Shown here piece after piece: positions 11,623-23,269 of a DNA stretch of 64,000 nt (position 1 is its first letter; every line of letters starts with the position of its first letter). The DNA is from Plantago major (taxonomy: Eukaryota > Streptophyta > Magnoliopsida > Lamiales > Plantaginaceae). The stretch is taken from the NCBI GenBank assembly GCA_026545765.1, contig CM048839.1, positions 17,298,566 through 17,362,565 on the forward strand. The letters are read 5' to 3'. Below the pieces are notes generated by a model. The model did not search any database. It had not been told where the DNA came from and was given only the letters and a program-made list of their open reading frames with translations. The position numbers were made by a program, and so were the translations under genes.

Positions 11623-14600
11623 ATGAATTCCGAAGTTTGTCAACTCAAAGAACTCGTAAGTTTCTCTTTCTCTTTCACCATCACAATCATATGTCCATTT
11701 ACACGACGAATCGTACTTGTCATGTTGAAATTCACGACTCTGATGATGCAATTACCAGGATGTTGAACACTTTGAGATTCGTGAAGTTCTTCGCTGTAAG
11801 TTTTACTTTCTCCATTGTTTATTTGTTTGCAGATATACTTGGTCACAAGTAATTAATTTAACTGAATTTTCCTTGATTATGATTTGCTGGTTCGGATGTT
11901 GGTTATGTTTGTTAAACTCTGATTTTATGGGTTCTAAGTGTTGGTAGCATGTTGAATTGCTTTGTTGAGCTGGATAATTAGCGGTTTGAGAATGGGTACA
12001 TGTTAATTGTGGAGAGTTAGGAATGTGGAAATTGAGCTGGATGGATGATTGATGAACATGTGGAATTTCATATGCAGGCATTCTGCATACTATTTTGTTC
12101 CATAGGGCTTTAGGGCTTGTGCGCCCGAAGGATGTCGATTTGGAGCTTTTCGAGATTACGTATGTAAGTGCTTTCCGTTTCTTAATTAGGTGATGGATAG
12201 TTTTTGTTGTCTATGCTTCTGTCAGGGTGTTAGTTCGATGGATTTTGTATGATGTATTCGTGTACATTTTTGTTTCTCATTGTAGTGAAGTGCACGTTTG
12301 ATGTTTAACTTTATTTTGTCTTGATATGTTTTCTTTAATTCATGCCATATCCCAAATTTTTGCTGCAGGTGCAATGTGGTGATGCGGAACTTGAAAGGAA
12401 ATTAGATGAGAAGATTGACCAGTTCATTGAAAGGGTGGAAAAGCACCCTAACAAGAAAAACCAGGTTTGTTGAGCAGCTCTATCTTTAGTTTCAGCACGT
12501 GCATTTTTCACGTGAAACTTAAGTTCTTACCTGTTTGGTTGTAATGGACACCGTTGAACTTTATACGGATGTGTACACACAGTTGGCATCTAGTTTGTTC
12601 TGGTTATGTTCACTAGCTTGCTCATCCTACTGATGCAACATTTTACATTAGTTCTACTGCCATTAATATTGACTTGATATCTCCGCAATTATTATCGACA
12701 TGTTATATTAACATGCTACTCCCTGTGTCCCGCAAGACTTCATACATTTGCCACTTTTAGCCATCCCACAAAACTTCATATGTCACTAAAAAAGGAATGT
12801 ACCCCACATTCCTGCACTCGACAAATAATAATGGAAAAAAACTTACTTTTGCACATTAAATTACACATTTTGCCACTAAAAGTACATTTTATAACACCTT
12901 TATATGTTTTATCATTTATTTTAAGTTTACACCTATAAATGCACGCCAACCCTAGCATATGAAGTTCTCTGTGACAGAGGGAGTAGTATCTTTATGATAT
13001 AAAGGGTTATTACTTATAAGCTTGTCAGAGTATTTCAACTCTAAAATGTTTGAAGTTGTGGACATCTTTCTTGAATATGAATTGCCTCTGAGCTTCAAGT
13101 TTAGGGCAAACAATTTACTGTTAGTAGATGCCTCTTACTTTTACTAGATGCCTCCATCCGTAAAAGTGAACTAGATGCCTGCTTGATACCTGATGCATGG
13201 ATGAAACATGTATAACTTATGCTTGTTCACATTGTAACATTTATTTATTGATTCAGATATGTTTATCCTTCTATGAAGTCAAGAATAAACAGGCGACATG
13301 GTTCACAAACAAAGTTGAACGTCTCTACTGGGAACAGTGGTACTTAAATTTGAATGTGGCACAGCATCCAAAAGGACATTCTAGCAAATCTCATTATTCT
13401 AAATTAGTAGTTAATCCTGGAGGTATTTTTTTTCCTGCATATTTATTTCAAGAGATACAATGGGTTTTAGGGGCTGGTATGCACAACTTATCTGTGTTTT
13501 CCTTCTGATATGCACAGATACTGCTGCCGAGGCAAGAAGTGCTCGACGCGCAGCACTAGAATCTTCACTTCGTGATGTTCTGTTTCAGATAATCAGATTT
13601 GTGAATGAAAAGAAGGATCATGTTCCTCCAATACCAAATCTTGAAGGCGTTTCGTTTCCATATGAAATCACGATCTCCAGGTACTTTTCTATATTTACAG
13701 TTTAGCTGTTTAAAGTACATCGTAGTATCACAAATATATATTCTGTTCAGTAACTGAGATAGATTCCATTTCTATGCCTGGTGGAATGATTAGAGGCCTT
13801 TGACAGTTAAGTTCTTTGTTTTACACTCTGAAAAAGTTCAAGTGACTTGTCCATTGTGCATGCATACTATTAAATCGATATTCTAAGTGTTGTGGCTGTA
13901 TTGAGTTGCTCTATGTCATTACCCTCCTCTTCATGATAATCATTTGTGAGAAGCTTTACTTCTGAAAACATAAGGTTCTAATTATTGAGGAGATGCAAAC
14001 ATATTCATTCAATATGAAAGTATTTTCATTCACATTATGCTCACAGGGTGGCCATTAATTTTGCTACCTTTAATTGAACTCAAAGTTTATGTTTGCCAGA
14101 ATGATCTGGATGCATAAGAGTAAAATACAAAATCCTGTTTTCCCTAATTATTGGTGTAAATGTGGGGATATATGCCATTGCCAACCACTTGTAGTGGGAG
14201 GGGTATGGTTTCCTAATCTTCAACGAAAACTGTTTTTTCCAACTACCTTTAATATAACTTAAAGTTTATGTTTGCTAGAATGATCTGGATGCTTAGTGTG
14301 TGTTTGCAAATGCTTTTCCTGGTGCTTTTTTGTCTGCTTCTACTAAAAGTTGATTAAAGTTGATTTTAAGCAAAAGTTAGTAGTGTTTGATGTATCATAT
14401 AAAAAACAGCTTAAAATTGTAAAATCAGAAGTTTTAGTGTTTGCAAAAATTAATTTAATTAGTTGTTTTTAATTGAAAAAATGCTACTACTTGCTTAAAA
14501 GTAGCTAGAAGCAGCTATTGAGTTGCTTCTCTGCTTCTAGCGGTTACCTGCTTTTTTCCAGAGAAGTTGTAGCAGAAGTTGTAATATAAAACACTAAAAA

Positions 14601-15382
14601 ACTACTTTTACTACTTCAAAATCACAGAAGCACTTTTTTAAGCATTTGCAAACACAAGCTTAGAGTAAATCTTACAAGAATCCTGTCTTCCCTAATTACT
14701 AGTGTAAATGTGGGGATATATGCCATTGCCAACCACTTGGGGTGGGAGGGGTATGGTTTCTAATCTTCTAGGAAAACTGTTTTTTCCAAAGAATTTCATG
14801 GATGCTTAATCCATATCCAAATTGCTCTGTTTGTCGTGTGCTATCCATCTTTGGTGAAACTCTCATTAAGTATTTATCTGCAATTACACTGGATCCTAAG
14901 ACTGTTTGATAAAATTGTAAGACTCTTTGATTTCCGCAACATGTTCCTAATAGTGGCTCCAACTTTGTTTAACAAACTTGCTGTCGGTTTTATTGAATCC
15001 TCCTCACTTGATTTCTTGTTAGGCTGAAAAGCAAAATCTCTTCAATGATTTTCTGAAGCACCCGCACTTCTAATTGTGTCTGTACAGCGTTTGGAGGTCT
15101 ATAGTGGTGTAATTATATGTTGCTTTCCTAGGCAACAAAAGCAAAACCATTGATAGGATAGCATTCAAATTTTAGATTCAATGAGTACTAGATTTTGTGC
15201 CTGCGACAAATTATCACCCCCTTTCGATGTTATGCTTATTTTTGTCTTACTAGAGGTGCCTGAAGCCAAGTAAAAAGCTGCTAAGTTATGTACTGCCTTC
15301 TTTCAGCTCGTCAGATTCTGCATTTGGCATGGACATGTTCAAGCGGATGCTCCAAACTGGCCATCCTACAATGCTTAGCTGA
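11623..15382 (+). CDS. ATG101: Autophagy-related protein 101 (ATG101), seven exons
   Basis: ATG101 is a HORMA-fold subunit of the ATG1/ATG13 kinase complex that starts autophagosome formation in the cytoplasm. Seven exons with GT-AG introns give one open frame of 218 residues: 11623-11655, 11759-11795, 12078-12163, 12369-12464, 13257-13422, 13518-13680 and 15307-15382. The protein starts MNSEVCQLKEL DVEHFEIREVLR and contains FHRALGLVRPKDVDLELFEI, the block WFTNKVERLYWEQWYLNLNV, VNEKKDHVPPIPNLEGVSFP and the C-terminal FGMDMFKRMLQTGHPTMLS, all typical of plant ATG101 (about 215 residues). Trp99-Phe100 may be the WF-finger pair. Intron 4 carries a Stowaway-like MITE; intron 6 (1.6 kb) carries a tandem duplication plus a MITE. 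No coding damage is seen. Confidence 0.95.
12719..12983. mobile_element. Stowaway-like MITE in ATG101 intron 4
   Basis: A 265 bp element with inverted ends CTCCCTGTGTCCCGC (left) and, read backwards from the right, CTCCCTCTGTCACAG, each followed by ACTTCATA. The flanking TA (12717-12718 and 12984-12985) matches the target duplication of the family. It lies wholly inside the intron and leaves the splice sites free. Confidence 0.8.
14069..14790 (+). repeat. Tandem duplication in ATG101 intron 6, second copy split by a MITE
   Basis: A block of about 180 bp (14069-14240) starting AAAGTTTATGTTTGCCAGAA recurs at 14258-14790. The shared blocks include GGGGATATATGCCATTGCC and GGAGGGGTATGGTTTC. The second copy is interrupted at 14297-14657 by a MITE, so copy one preserves the unoccupied target. 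Confidence 0.85.
14297..14657. mobile_element. hAT-like MITE, 361 bp, in ATG101 intron 6
   Basis: The inverted ends share TGTGTTTGCAAATGCTT. GCTTAG flanks both sides (14291-14296, 14658-14663). Comparison with the neighbouring duplicate, which reads GATGCATAAGAGTAAA where this copy reads GATGCTTAG-element-GCTTAGAGTAAA, shows the pre-insertion state. The family is uncertain because the visible duplication is 6 bp rather than 8. Confidence 0.75.
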
Positions 15383-16816
15383 TAATCAAAGTCCTTAAGC
15401 TACCCCAGTCCTCATCCAGTTTCCCGTGGCGTTATATATTGACTGTCACTTGTCTATATTATAGGCTAAATTCTGTACATGAGAGCTGTACATTACAGCT
15501 TAAAGTGAAACTCAGGAGTGATGACATGTACATATTCTTGTGCTCATCTGCTTTCATATTATTTATAGCTTTCTAATTTCTATACATTTCGTTCAATTTG
15601 AATCCAGGCGACGGTGAATGACTATTGTTGGCCGTCGAAATAAATACTACAGATCAGAGCAGTGGAACTGTACTACAAGCCGACCCACTGAAAGGAACAA
15701 CATAAGCTTGATTGAAGTTTTGTTGTTCCCATTCTGTCATGTTAATTTGAATAGCGTACCCAAATGGCGCCTCAAAACAGGTTGTGAAATCCTCTCTAAT
15801 AGTAGTATGAAATCTACCTGTACATCCTTGGGTTTGCGTAATTGCGCCTTAACAAGAACTCTGTTAGATTACAACATCTATTAACTAATAGTTGAAAAAT
15901 CTCACACGAGGAACATAGCTAAAATGTTTTTGTCGGTGTATATTTTAAATAAATGGTTGATTATAGAAACACTGGATAATGTCCACATTGCAATTTCCCC
16001 GGAAGATAACGATTTTTTTACGTTCCTTCTGACCCCTGGCAATCGCCGTTAAAATTGGTCGGTCAACGCTAGTTTTTTTATTTTTTGACAAAAAATAATA
16101 AAAGAATTTATAACATAACTTCTTTTTAACTCCGAAAATATCCCTAGTTAATTTTCTTACTTTCATACCACCTACATAAATTGAAAAAAATCCTGTCCAA
16201 TTAATCATTGAAATGGTAATAAAATGAGCGTTTCTAATCCCTGTATAACGACATGACCTACGCCATTTCCCCAAAATTACTAACAACCGTAATTACCCAA
16301 TTCAATTTCCCAATTTCCAACCCTAATTCACACATTACAATCAATTACAATTCCCGACCCTCTAAAACTACCGAGTTTGAATATGATCATGAAATTTTGC
16401 AAGTGTGTTGCCCGGAATGGATGCAGCCGAGTGTATTCGTTAATCGAGTTGGGTCGGCGTGGCGTTTATGGGGTGTGCAATGTATCTTGTAATTTTTTTC
16501 ATTTAATGTAATTTTGCTAGTTTTGTGTGTTCACATTGTTGTAATTAATTTGAGTGTTCATTGATTTTGACTTGACTTATTTGTACATTTAAATGATGAA
16601 AAAGTTGGAATTCGGCCTTGACGACTTTATTTTTGCACCACAATAGCAGGGGTGTTTTAGAAGAGTGGACATTATTCATGGGGTGTTTCTGTAATTAACA
16701 CTTTAAATAAACACAAGTGATGACCTTTTATACCCATACTTCCAACAAAATTATCGGTGGAGATCCAAACTTTTAATTTCAAAATCACTTAAAAGTTTCA
16801 TGTTTTAGTGTTGATA
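15383..16816. other. ATG101 3' region and spacer
   Basis: The ATG101 3' UTR probably covers the first few hundred bases. A plus-strand frame of 79 codons at 16253-16492 contains CCPEWMQPSVFVNRVGSAW, which looks less random than most small frames here, but I do not recognise it and see no start context or partner exon. Confidence 0.3.
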
Positions 16817-16873
16817 CTAGTACTAACCCGTGACAATGCCACGGTATAGTTTACTTTTAATAATAAATAGAAA

Positions 16874-16910
16874 CTAGTACTAATCCGTGGCGATGCCACG
16901 GTGTTGGGTT
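16874..16910 (-). repeat. Second Helitron 3' terminus, 57 bp inside the first
   Basis: Read on the minus strand: CCGTGGCATCGCCACGG hairpin, then ATTAGTA and CTAG. It is nearly the same as the termini at 16817 and 24080. Either one Helitron inserted in the tail of another, or the true end of the coding element is here. Confidence 0.7.
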
Positions 16911-17280
16911 TCTTTAATAAACAATTGAAGAATGACAGTTTAAATAAATTAAGAAATCTAATTAGTCATCTTAATAGTCAAGTATGTATTTTAAATTAAA
17001 GTACAATAGATTATACCTTCAACTTCTTAGTATTTTAGTATATCCATGAAGAAATGAAAGAGAAAGGATAATTAATTGACAATTGTCAAACCGTGCAATG
17101 TAGTTAAAGTAATAGTTAAATACATATTTAAAAATGAAAGTACTAAAAGATTTAATTTTCAACCTCCAAATGCATCTTCTTCACCTGCAAAGTAAAGCAC
17201 AATACACACGTAAGTTGTCATTAGAAAATAATTGAGAAAATTTTTATTGAATGCATTATAATGATATGCACATACCTTAA

Positions 17281-19499
17281 AGATTACTAAAAACTTCTTT
17301 GTAAACAACATTGACCGTTGTGTCTGTGGGGTGTCCTTCTTCATCCAGGATTAAAACTTTGAGTCCTTTTCTGCTAGTTACTCTTGAGAATGCAACATAC
17401 AACTGACCATGACTGAATACGGGTGTTGGAAGATACAAACCAACATGTGCTAAGGACTGGCCCTGACTCTTGTTAATTGTTATGGCATAGCAAACTGATA
17501 TAGGGAACTGCCTACGCTGGAATCTAATTAGAAATTTCGTAACATCTGAAGGTGTCAACACCATTTGAGGTATATGTACCTTCTGTCCCACATTCTTTCC
17601 AGCTATCATCTTCGCCTCTATGACATGCTTCTCGATTGCAGTCACAATCAATCTTGTGCCATTACAGAGTTCGGCAAACTGGTCGATGTTCCTCAAAAGC
17701 ATTATTGGACAACCAAACTTTGAGTCGAATGAGATGGTTTGGTATACCTGATGCCTTAATAGTATTAAGGAATTCGACTGAATATACATCTTCTCTATTG
17801 ATAATGTCATCCTCATCAAGACATATGTTGTCACTAATCATGAACTCGACCGAATCTCCAGGTAATAGTGACATGATGTAGTCATTAATCTCATGGACTA
17901 TCTCATTAGTCGGTGCAAGATTATTCGTCACGGAAATATAGACCATCACCAACATGGTCCATGAGTGAAGGATATGTGCTACTGACCATGGCAGCAATCG
18001 GATCTGGTGCATCACGAATAAGGATATCTTCGGGCAACTTGAAATTGACCTCGCCATCATTTGTCGCGCCTACTTGCCCATCTCCAATGCGTAACAACCA
18101 TTCGGCAAATTCCCTTATATTGTCAACCTCGGTAGGTGAACTGCCAGCCTTGTCAAAATATAAAATTATTAAATAATGTGTTTGGTCAATATAATTTTTT
18201 ATATTTTTAGAAATTGAGCAAACGTGCGTAATAATTACATAAGTGCTCATACCTGAAGGCACATGTTCTTGGTTAACTTCAAAACACGACATTAACTCCA
18301 CAGTTTTTTCGATGGGCATAGGGTTGCGTGAACTATATCCTGCCTATTGCCCTTGGGTACAACTGATAAAATTTATCTAAAGTCCCCCAAGAGAACAACT
18401 AATCCACCAAAAAGGTTATCTGACACCTGATCATTAGGTCCTCTCATAACATCTTGAAGGTTGCGGTCAAGCGCTTCAAAGCAAAACCGATTGGTCATTG
18501 GAGCCTCATCCCAAATGATCAACTTAGTATTCATACATAAACCAACAAGATCACTCCAAGAAGTTAGTCTACAGCACATGGATGTCTCGTCAACTTGTAG
18601 GGGTATGCTAAACCTGGAATGAGCGGTACGTCCTCTAGGAAGAAGCAACGAAGCAATACCGCTAGAAGCTACGGGCATGACGATATCACGTCTCCCACGT
18701 AACGCCGAGCATACTGTTTTCCATAAGAATGTCTTTCCAGTTCCACCATACCCATACAGAAAGAATAACCCTCCATTACCCGATGATACTGCATCCATAA
18801 TAATATTATATACACTCCTCTGTTCATCTGTCATACATGGGTAAAAACGATTGTGCTCTTCCATCATCTGAACCACATCGTAATCTAATTCCTCTGTGAT
18901 TAGACTATTCTGACCATTATGTATCGCTACATTATCAGGCACATGCATACCTTCAAACTGGCTGAGGCTAGTTCCATTGTGACGAAGAAACTCTTCTATT
19001 TGTGCGAGAGTGAAGTTCTTCAATTGGTCTTCAGTGATCTCCATATATATTTCAAATGGGATTAAAAATTTGAAGTAAAAATTAATGGAAAAAACAAACA
19101 TTTATAATATAAAAGAAAAACTTCAATAATTATTAATAACATTCCAGGTTTATCCATCTTCTTACGTAGCATGTACATGATGCCATTTGATAAATACTCC
19201 CATGTAGTATTCCATACATGTATAGGCCTAGACATGTTGTCTGTCTAGAGTAGAATAGAGAACAAATGCCTCAGGTAACGCCCCGAGCTCCAGAAACTGG
19301 CTTCCTTTATGGCACCAATATACTCATTATCTTCATCGAGTAAACCCATTGCAAAGCACGCATCACGAAAAGTTGGGTATACAACTCCATCTACTGTTCT
19401 CAAATCCTCATAGCAGGTGGCGCCCCTAATGTGATTCAACATCATCCTGAGGTAATATATGGGACCTGTCTTGGGAGGAACATGATGTAATCCTACCAA
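17281..19499 (-). pseudogene. Helitron PIF1-family helicase, broken into pieces
   Basis: This is the 5'-3' helicase half of the Rep/helicase protein that unwinds DNA during rolling-circle transposition. Visible parts, N to C: RGATCYEDLRTVDGVVYPTF (about 19350-19440); Walker A GYGGTGKT and Walker B IIWDEAP in the 242-codon frame 18373-19101; LAPTNEIVHEIN near 17890-17930; and the C-terminal helicase motifs INKSQGQSL and [13 protein letters not shown], ending [20 protein letters not shown] at 17281. The pieces lie in several frames, separated by AT-rich gaps (about 18180-18370 and 19110-19240) that could be introns or decay, so it is unlikely to make a full protein. The same C-terminal tail recurs in the second Helitron near 24180. 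Confidence 0.85.
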
Positions 19500-20189
19500 C
19501 CTTGTTGTTGAAAACCTTCCTAGGTCTCAAAACTTTATCCTTATCATTCCAAACATAATGCCTAGGGAACTCCGCATACAAATACTTGTGTGCCTCTGGG
19601 TGGTGTTTATTGTACTCCATCCACATTAAGAACTTAGTCTCTGCAACAGTAGGCTTCTCTAATAGGTCATAAATGTAATTGTCATCCTTGAATACCACTG
19701 ATTGTTCACCCTCCATGTGAAATGGTAGTTGCTCAATAGTAGGATCCCTATAATGAATATCGTGTCCCATAATACGCCATACGGCCTCAGATACTGAAAT
19801 GTATCGACAATCCACATAATCCTCCACCTCATTATCAATTGTTATCTTGGCCCCTATGCGGTCAACACCTTTTTTCACGTACTTAAACAAATACTTGATA
19901 TAATTAGTTTTGTTGCACCATTCAACATTGATATGAGCTTGGTACTTCATGAGCAGATAAGGATTATACAGAACATTGTACCTTCAATAAAAGACAAAAA
20001 ACCTAACATAAGTACATCATGATTGTGAAACAATGACGCATTTTAAGTGTTTATTTAACTAACAAATAGCATTTCAATTGTTGATTACGTACCAGTTGTC
20101 AATTACATCACCGTTCTTATAAATGGTGAAACCTGTGTCACGCCTCCTATACATTGGGTATCTATTTCCATAAAATGATGTGCGTTCGT

Positions 20190-20850
20190 TAGGGGTGTAA
20201 ATGAAACGAACGTTCGTGAAAATTTCACGAAAAGTTTCAGTCAACGCTCAGTTCGTGTTCGAGTTTGACCTAACCGAACAGTTCGCGAACATGTTCGTTA
20301 ATAAACGAATACGAACATGAACATATAATTTATTGTTCGGTAGTTCGCGAACTGTTCGTGAACAAATTATATCTATAATAATTTTATATTATTTTATATA
20401 TGGAGTATAATATTTCCTAACATAATCTATCATTTCCATTTTTCACATAAGTTATAATACTTGCGCCGTCCCAAATTCATTTACCCGTCCAGACACAGAT
20501 TTTAAGATAAAAGTGAATAAAGTATGAAAGAGGTTGAATAAAGCAGGAGAGATAGTGAATAAAGTATGAGAGAGATTTACTAAAGTAGGAGAAGGATTTT
20601 CCATTAAAGGAATGGAAAGTTCAAATTGGAAGATCCCAAAATGGAATGCGGGAAGTTAAGAGGGAGTATTTTCTAACATAACCTATACAAAACCTATAAT
20701 TGTTCTGTTCGTGAACATGTTGAAACCTTAACGAACTGAACATGAATAAGTGTTGAGATATTCGACGAATATGAACACGAACATGAACGTGATATATATT
20801 AACGAACAAACGTTCGTTAAGGTCAATGTTCGGTTCGAATAACACCCCTA
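20190..20850. mobile_element. hAT-like MITE (CGAAC-rich), 661 bp, nested in the Helitron
   Basis: The inverted ends begin TAGGGGTGT (left TAGGGGTGTAAATGAAACGA; right read backwards TAGGGGTGTTATTCGAACCG). The flanks GCGTTCGT (20182-20189) and GTGTTCGT (20851-20858) match at seven of eight positions, as expected for an 8-bp hAT target duplication. The interior is built from variations on GTTCGTGAAC/CGAAC. It interrupts Rep between DGKKCSKE and YPMYRRRDTGF and is itself split by a Stowaway-like MITE at 20460-20666. Confidence 0.8.
20460..20666. mobile_element. Stowaway-like MITE, 207 bp, nested in the hAT-like MITE
   Basis: The ends are CTTGCGCCGTCCCAAATTC and, read backwards from the right, CTCCCTCTTAACTTCCCGC. 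TA flanks both sides (20458-20459, 20667-20668). The interior AGTGAATAAAGTATGA...AAAGTAGGAGA words match a MITE fragment at 23340-23480 and others in the window. Confidence 0.7.
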
Positions 20851-21002
20851 GTGTTCGTTGAATGGCTTTGGAAACTTCCTTTGAGCATTTTTTTTCCATC
20901 ATGAATGCAAGGAGAAGTCGTGTTAAGAGGTCCGCACGGACCATGAACCATGTAGTCGGACACAACATTGTACAACTCCGGGTTTAGTTCCTTATCCGGT
21001 AT

Positions 21003-21040
21003 TGTTTATCATATTCAATTAAAATTGAATATGATAAACA
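21003..21040. repeat. Perfect 18-bp inverted repeat with 2-base loop at the Rep deletion point
   Basis: The arms 21003-21020 (TGTTTATCATATTCAATT) and 21023-21040 are exact reverse complements separated by two bases. The right arm, which is the coding order on the minus strand, encodes the end of GVYHIQF; the left arm is its inverted copy. Canonical Rep sequence resumes directly after it, minus the HUH segment. Confidence 0.9.
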
Positions 21041-22352
21041 CCTCCTATAGCCTTGTCGAATACATTCTCTGTCTTCAAGTCCTTTATCAGTTGATTCAAC
21101 TTCATTTTGAAAACACGACTTAGGACATCTAGCCTATCCTCGGGACGTAGACCACTAGACTCCACAAAACGCGTAATCTCTGGCCATTTTGGATTTCACG
21201 TAAAAGTGATGAACAATTCAGGATATCCTATACTCTTACAGATAGCCATAGTGTCCAGAAAGTTATTCACCATGTACCTTGGTCCTCCAACAAAAGACGA
21301 TGGCAGTACAAATCGCTTTCCAACATTTCCGGCTGGATCTCCAGCATCAAGCTCCCGTCTCCTAATGGCATCGTCAAGGGTCCTGTAGTTATCAGATCTC
21401 AACAACGGCTGATTTCTCACTGTAAAAAGCAAGGCGATGTGCTTCCATCATCATGTATCCATCCACCAAAAACTGTTGGAATAACTTTCTACTTGAAAGG
21501 ATAGTGCGAGCCTCACCCTCACGATCAAATATCCCATATGATAGGAACTCCTTTATTGTGAGTTTGTTTCTAATTCCTTTTCACTTGTTAGAATGACGTA
21601 TTTTTGTGTGGTATCCATCCTCCCCATACGGGAATAGAAGGGGATATTGCATCGGGAGGTATGTCGGGTGCAACTCAGATATTGGCCTTAACGTTCCATT
21701 CCTCTCTTCCAATATAATATCATATCCATTCATTTAAATATTCTTCCAATACGGTGATAGTTCTGTCCGCCAAGTCGATATGAATAAGGACCACGTCATT
21801 TGTTGATAGAATTATCTTGAATCCCACCCATAGATGTGAACGCATACATCATGTTATACGCACATATATGCTCGATGTAATTGCGTGAATATTTGTGCCT
21901 ATTTTGCAGGAGGTCAAGTTGGAGACGTGGAGGCTGCTTTAAATGAGGTAGTTGTATTTTACCCCGATTACAACACAAACCAAATTCAGGATGGTACTTA
22001 GCACTGCTCTTTATCCTCTCATCGAACCACATAAGAGCACCACAATATCCACATGCATAAGTAGGATTTCCCATATCTTGATAAGCTGCAAAATGTACAT
22101 ACTATATTAATATAATGTTAACAAAGATAAGAGAAAGAATAAGATTAGAGTCCGTAGACTGGTAATATTAGTATACCTATTATGATTATGCCACTATCTC
22201 TTCGTGTCGCCCTATGTTGATTGTCACTTCTTCTCTGAGTTGACCTTTTTCGTGCTAACTTATGTTTGGACTGTAATTTTGAAAATTAAAAATTTCAAAA
22301 TTGAAAATTATAATAAAAATGTAAACATGATAGATTTTCTGACTCGTGTGAA

Positions 22353-22910
22353 TTACTCTGTTGGTATACGTACGCCTCGGAAAGCAACATGATAGATTTC
22401 GATGTCGGCAATACACCTGTTGCATGGATTGAGTCTGTCACTTGTATAAGTTTGATTCTGTCGTAGGCAATAAGGTTTATGGGTATCAGGGGTACAAACC
22501 TTTGGAACTTCAATGAGTTTTCCTTCTAAGGCCCATATATGACGCATCTTGAAAGAGAATCGGACTGTGTTAACATATAGCATTCCACTGAAGCCAAGAC
22601 TTTAATTTGCCAAGTTCTTGAATTCCCTTATGTCTTGTCTCTTCTTCAATGCTAAATAGTCTGATGAAGTTAAGTGTGTATGGTGCTTCTATATGATTAT
22701 TTTTAACTGCATATTGGATTAGAGTGCAAGCGTCTTGAATCTTTTGTTTGATGAATAATTTCACCTATACAAAAAAATAGAAAATTTAATAACACATTAA
22801 TTTTTTTTTTTTACTTCTATTATGTAATGTTTCAACGTTAATACCAATGCTCTCCGGTAGACCAATTCAGGATTCATAGATTTGTAAAGGATCCTTGAGA
22901 TGTGTGGTGG
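22353..22910 (-). pseudogene. Captured gene fragment resembling At2g35280-type F-box proteins
   Basis: Minus-strand pieces read NPELVYRRALVLTLKHY (about 22830-22885), then after an intron-like gap KLFIKQKIQDACTLIQYAVK and NNHIEAPYTLNFIRLF with KGIQELGKLKS (22570-22764), then in another frame LNPCNRCIADIEIYHVAFRG (22353-22470). The pattern 'NPEALYRQG ... A..GHVEASY.LG.I.L ... C..C..D.E...F' is what I know from the C-terminal half of Arabidopsis F-box proteins such as At2g35280 and At1g67623. The F-box itself is not seen. Its position upstream of Rep inside the Helitron fits gene-fragment capture. A frame change between the last two pieces suggests it is non-functional. Confidence 0.5.
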
Positions 22911-23269
22911 TAGTATCCAGTTTGAAGAGATTGGAAGTTTTTGCAGTTAATATGCTTTCTTGGACACTTTGTACATGGATTTGCAGCTAAAATTTGAAAA
23001 TTTTATTATACATCTCTTAATAATATTTTTGTATAAATTGCAATTGAATGAAATATATTATAATATATTTGTATTGTTTTTCATGGAATATTTTTTGGTC
23101 GGCAGAATTGTTTTATGGATTTTTGTGGGTGTGCAGAAATTACCATAATTTGAGCTACTTAATTACCATAATTTAAGCTACGAAACTCTGACTTTTATTA
23201 ATTAGGCTATATTGACTACTGCAAAAATCTTGGTTTAATAACTCCAGATTATTTTCATTGCAATTAATA

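Larger units (their letters stand above)
19426..22074 (-). pseudogene. Helitron Rep (Helitron_like_N) remnant lacking the HUH motif
   Basis: Rep is the nicking and joining half of the Helitron protein. Visible blocks, N to C: the zinc-type start CGYCGALMWFDERIK and NMMYAFTSMGG (21796-22074); NYRTLDDAIRRRELD and GKRFVLPSSFVGGPRYM (21196-21432); NPKWPEITR (about 21160-21190); VYHIQFN ending near 21020; DYMVHGPCGP and DGKKCSKEVSKAIQ (20880-20960); YPMYRRRDTGF (about 20130-20165); and KYQAHINVEWCN with YIKYLFKYVKKGVD (19860-19950). The stretch that should carry the catalytic PHAH (HUH) motif between VYHIQFN and IPDKELNPEL is missing; an 18-bp inverted repeat sits there. The reading is further broken by a nested MITE and a short intron-like gap at about 19980-20095. 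Confidence 0.8.

Noticed and set aside
11281-11751. 156-codon minus-strand frame
   Set aside because: Overlaps the ATG101 leader and first exon on the opposite strand; no recognisable protein.
13197-13508. 103-codon plus-strand frame as a separate gene
   Set aside because: It is ATG101 exon 5 read through its introns.
15618-15884. 88-codon plus-strand frame after ATG101
   Set aside because: No domain, no start context; probably 3' flank.
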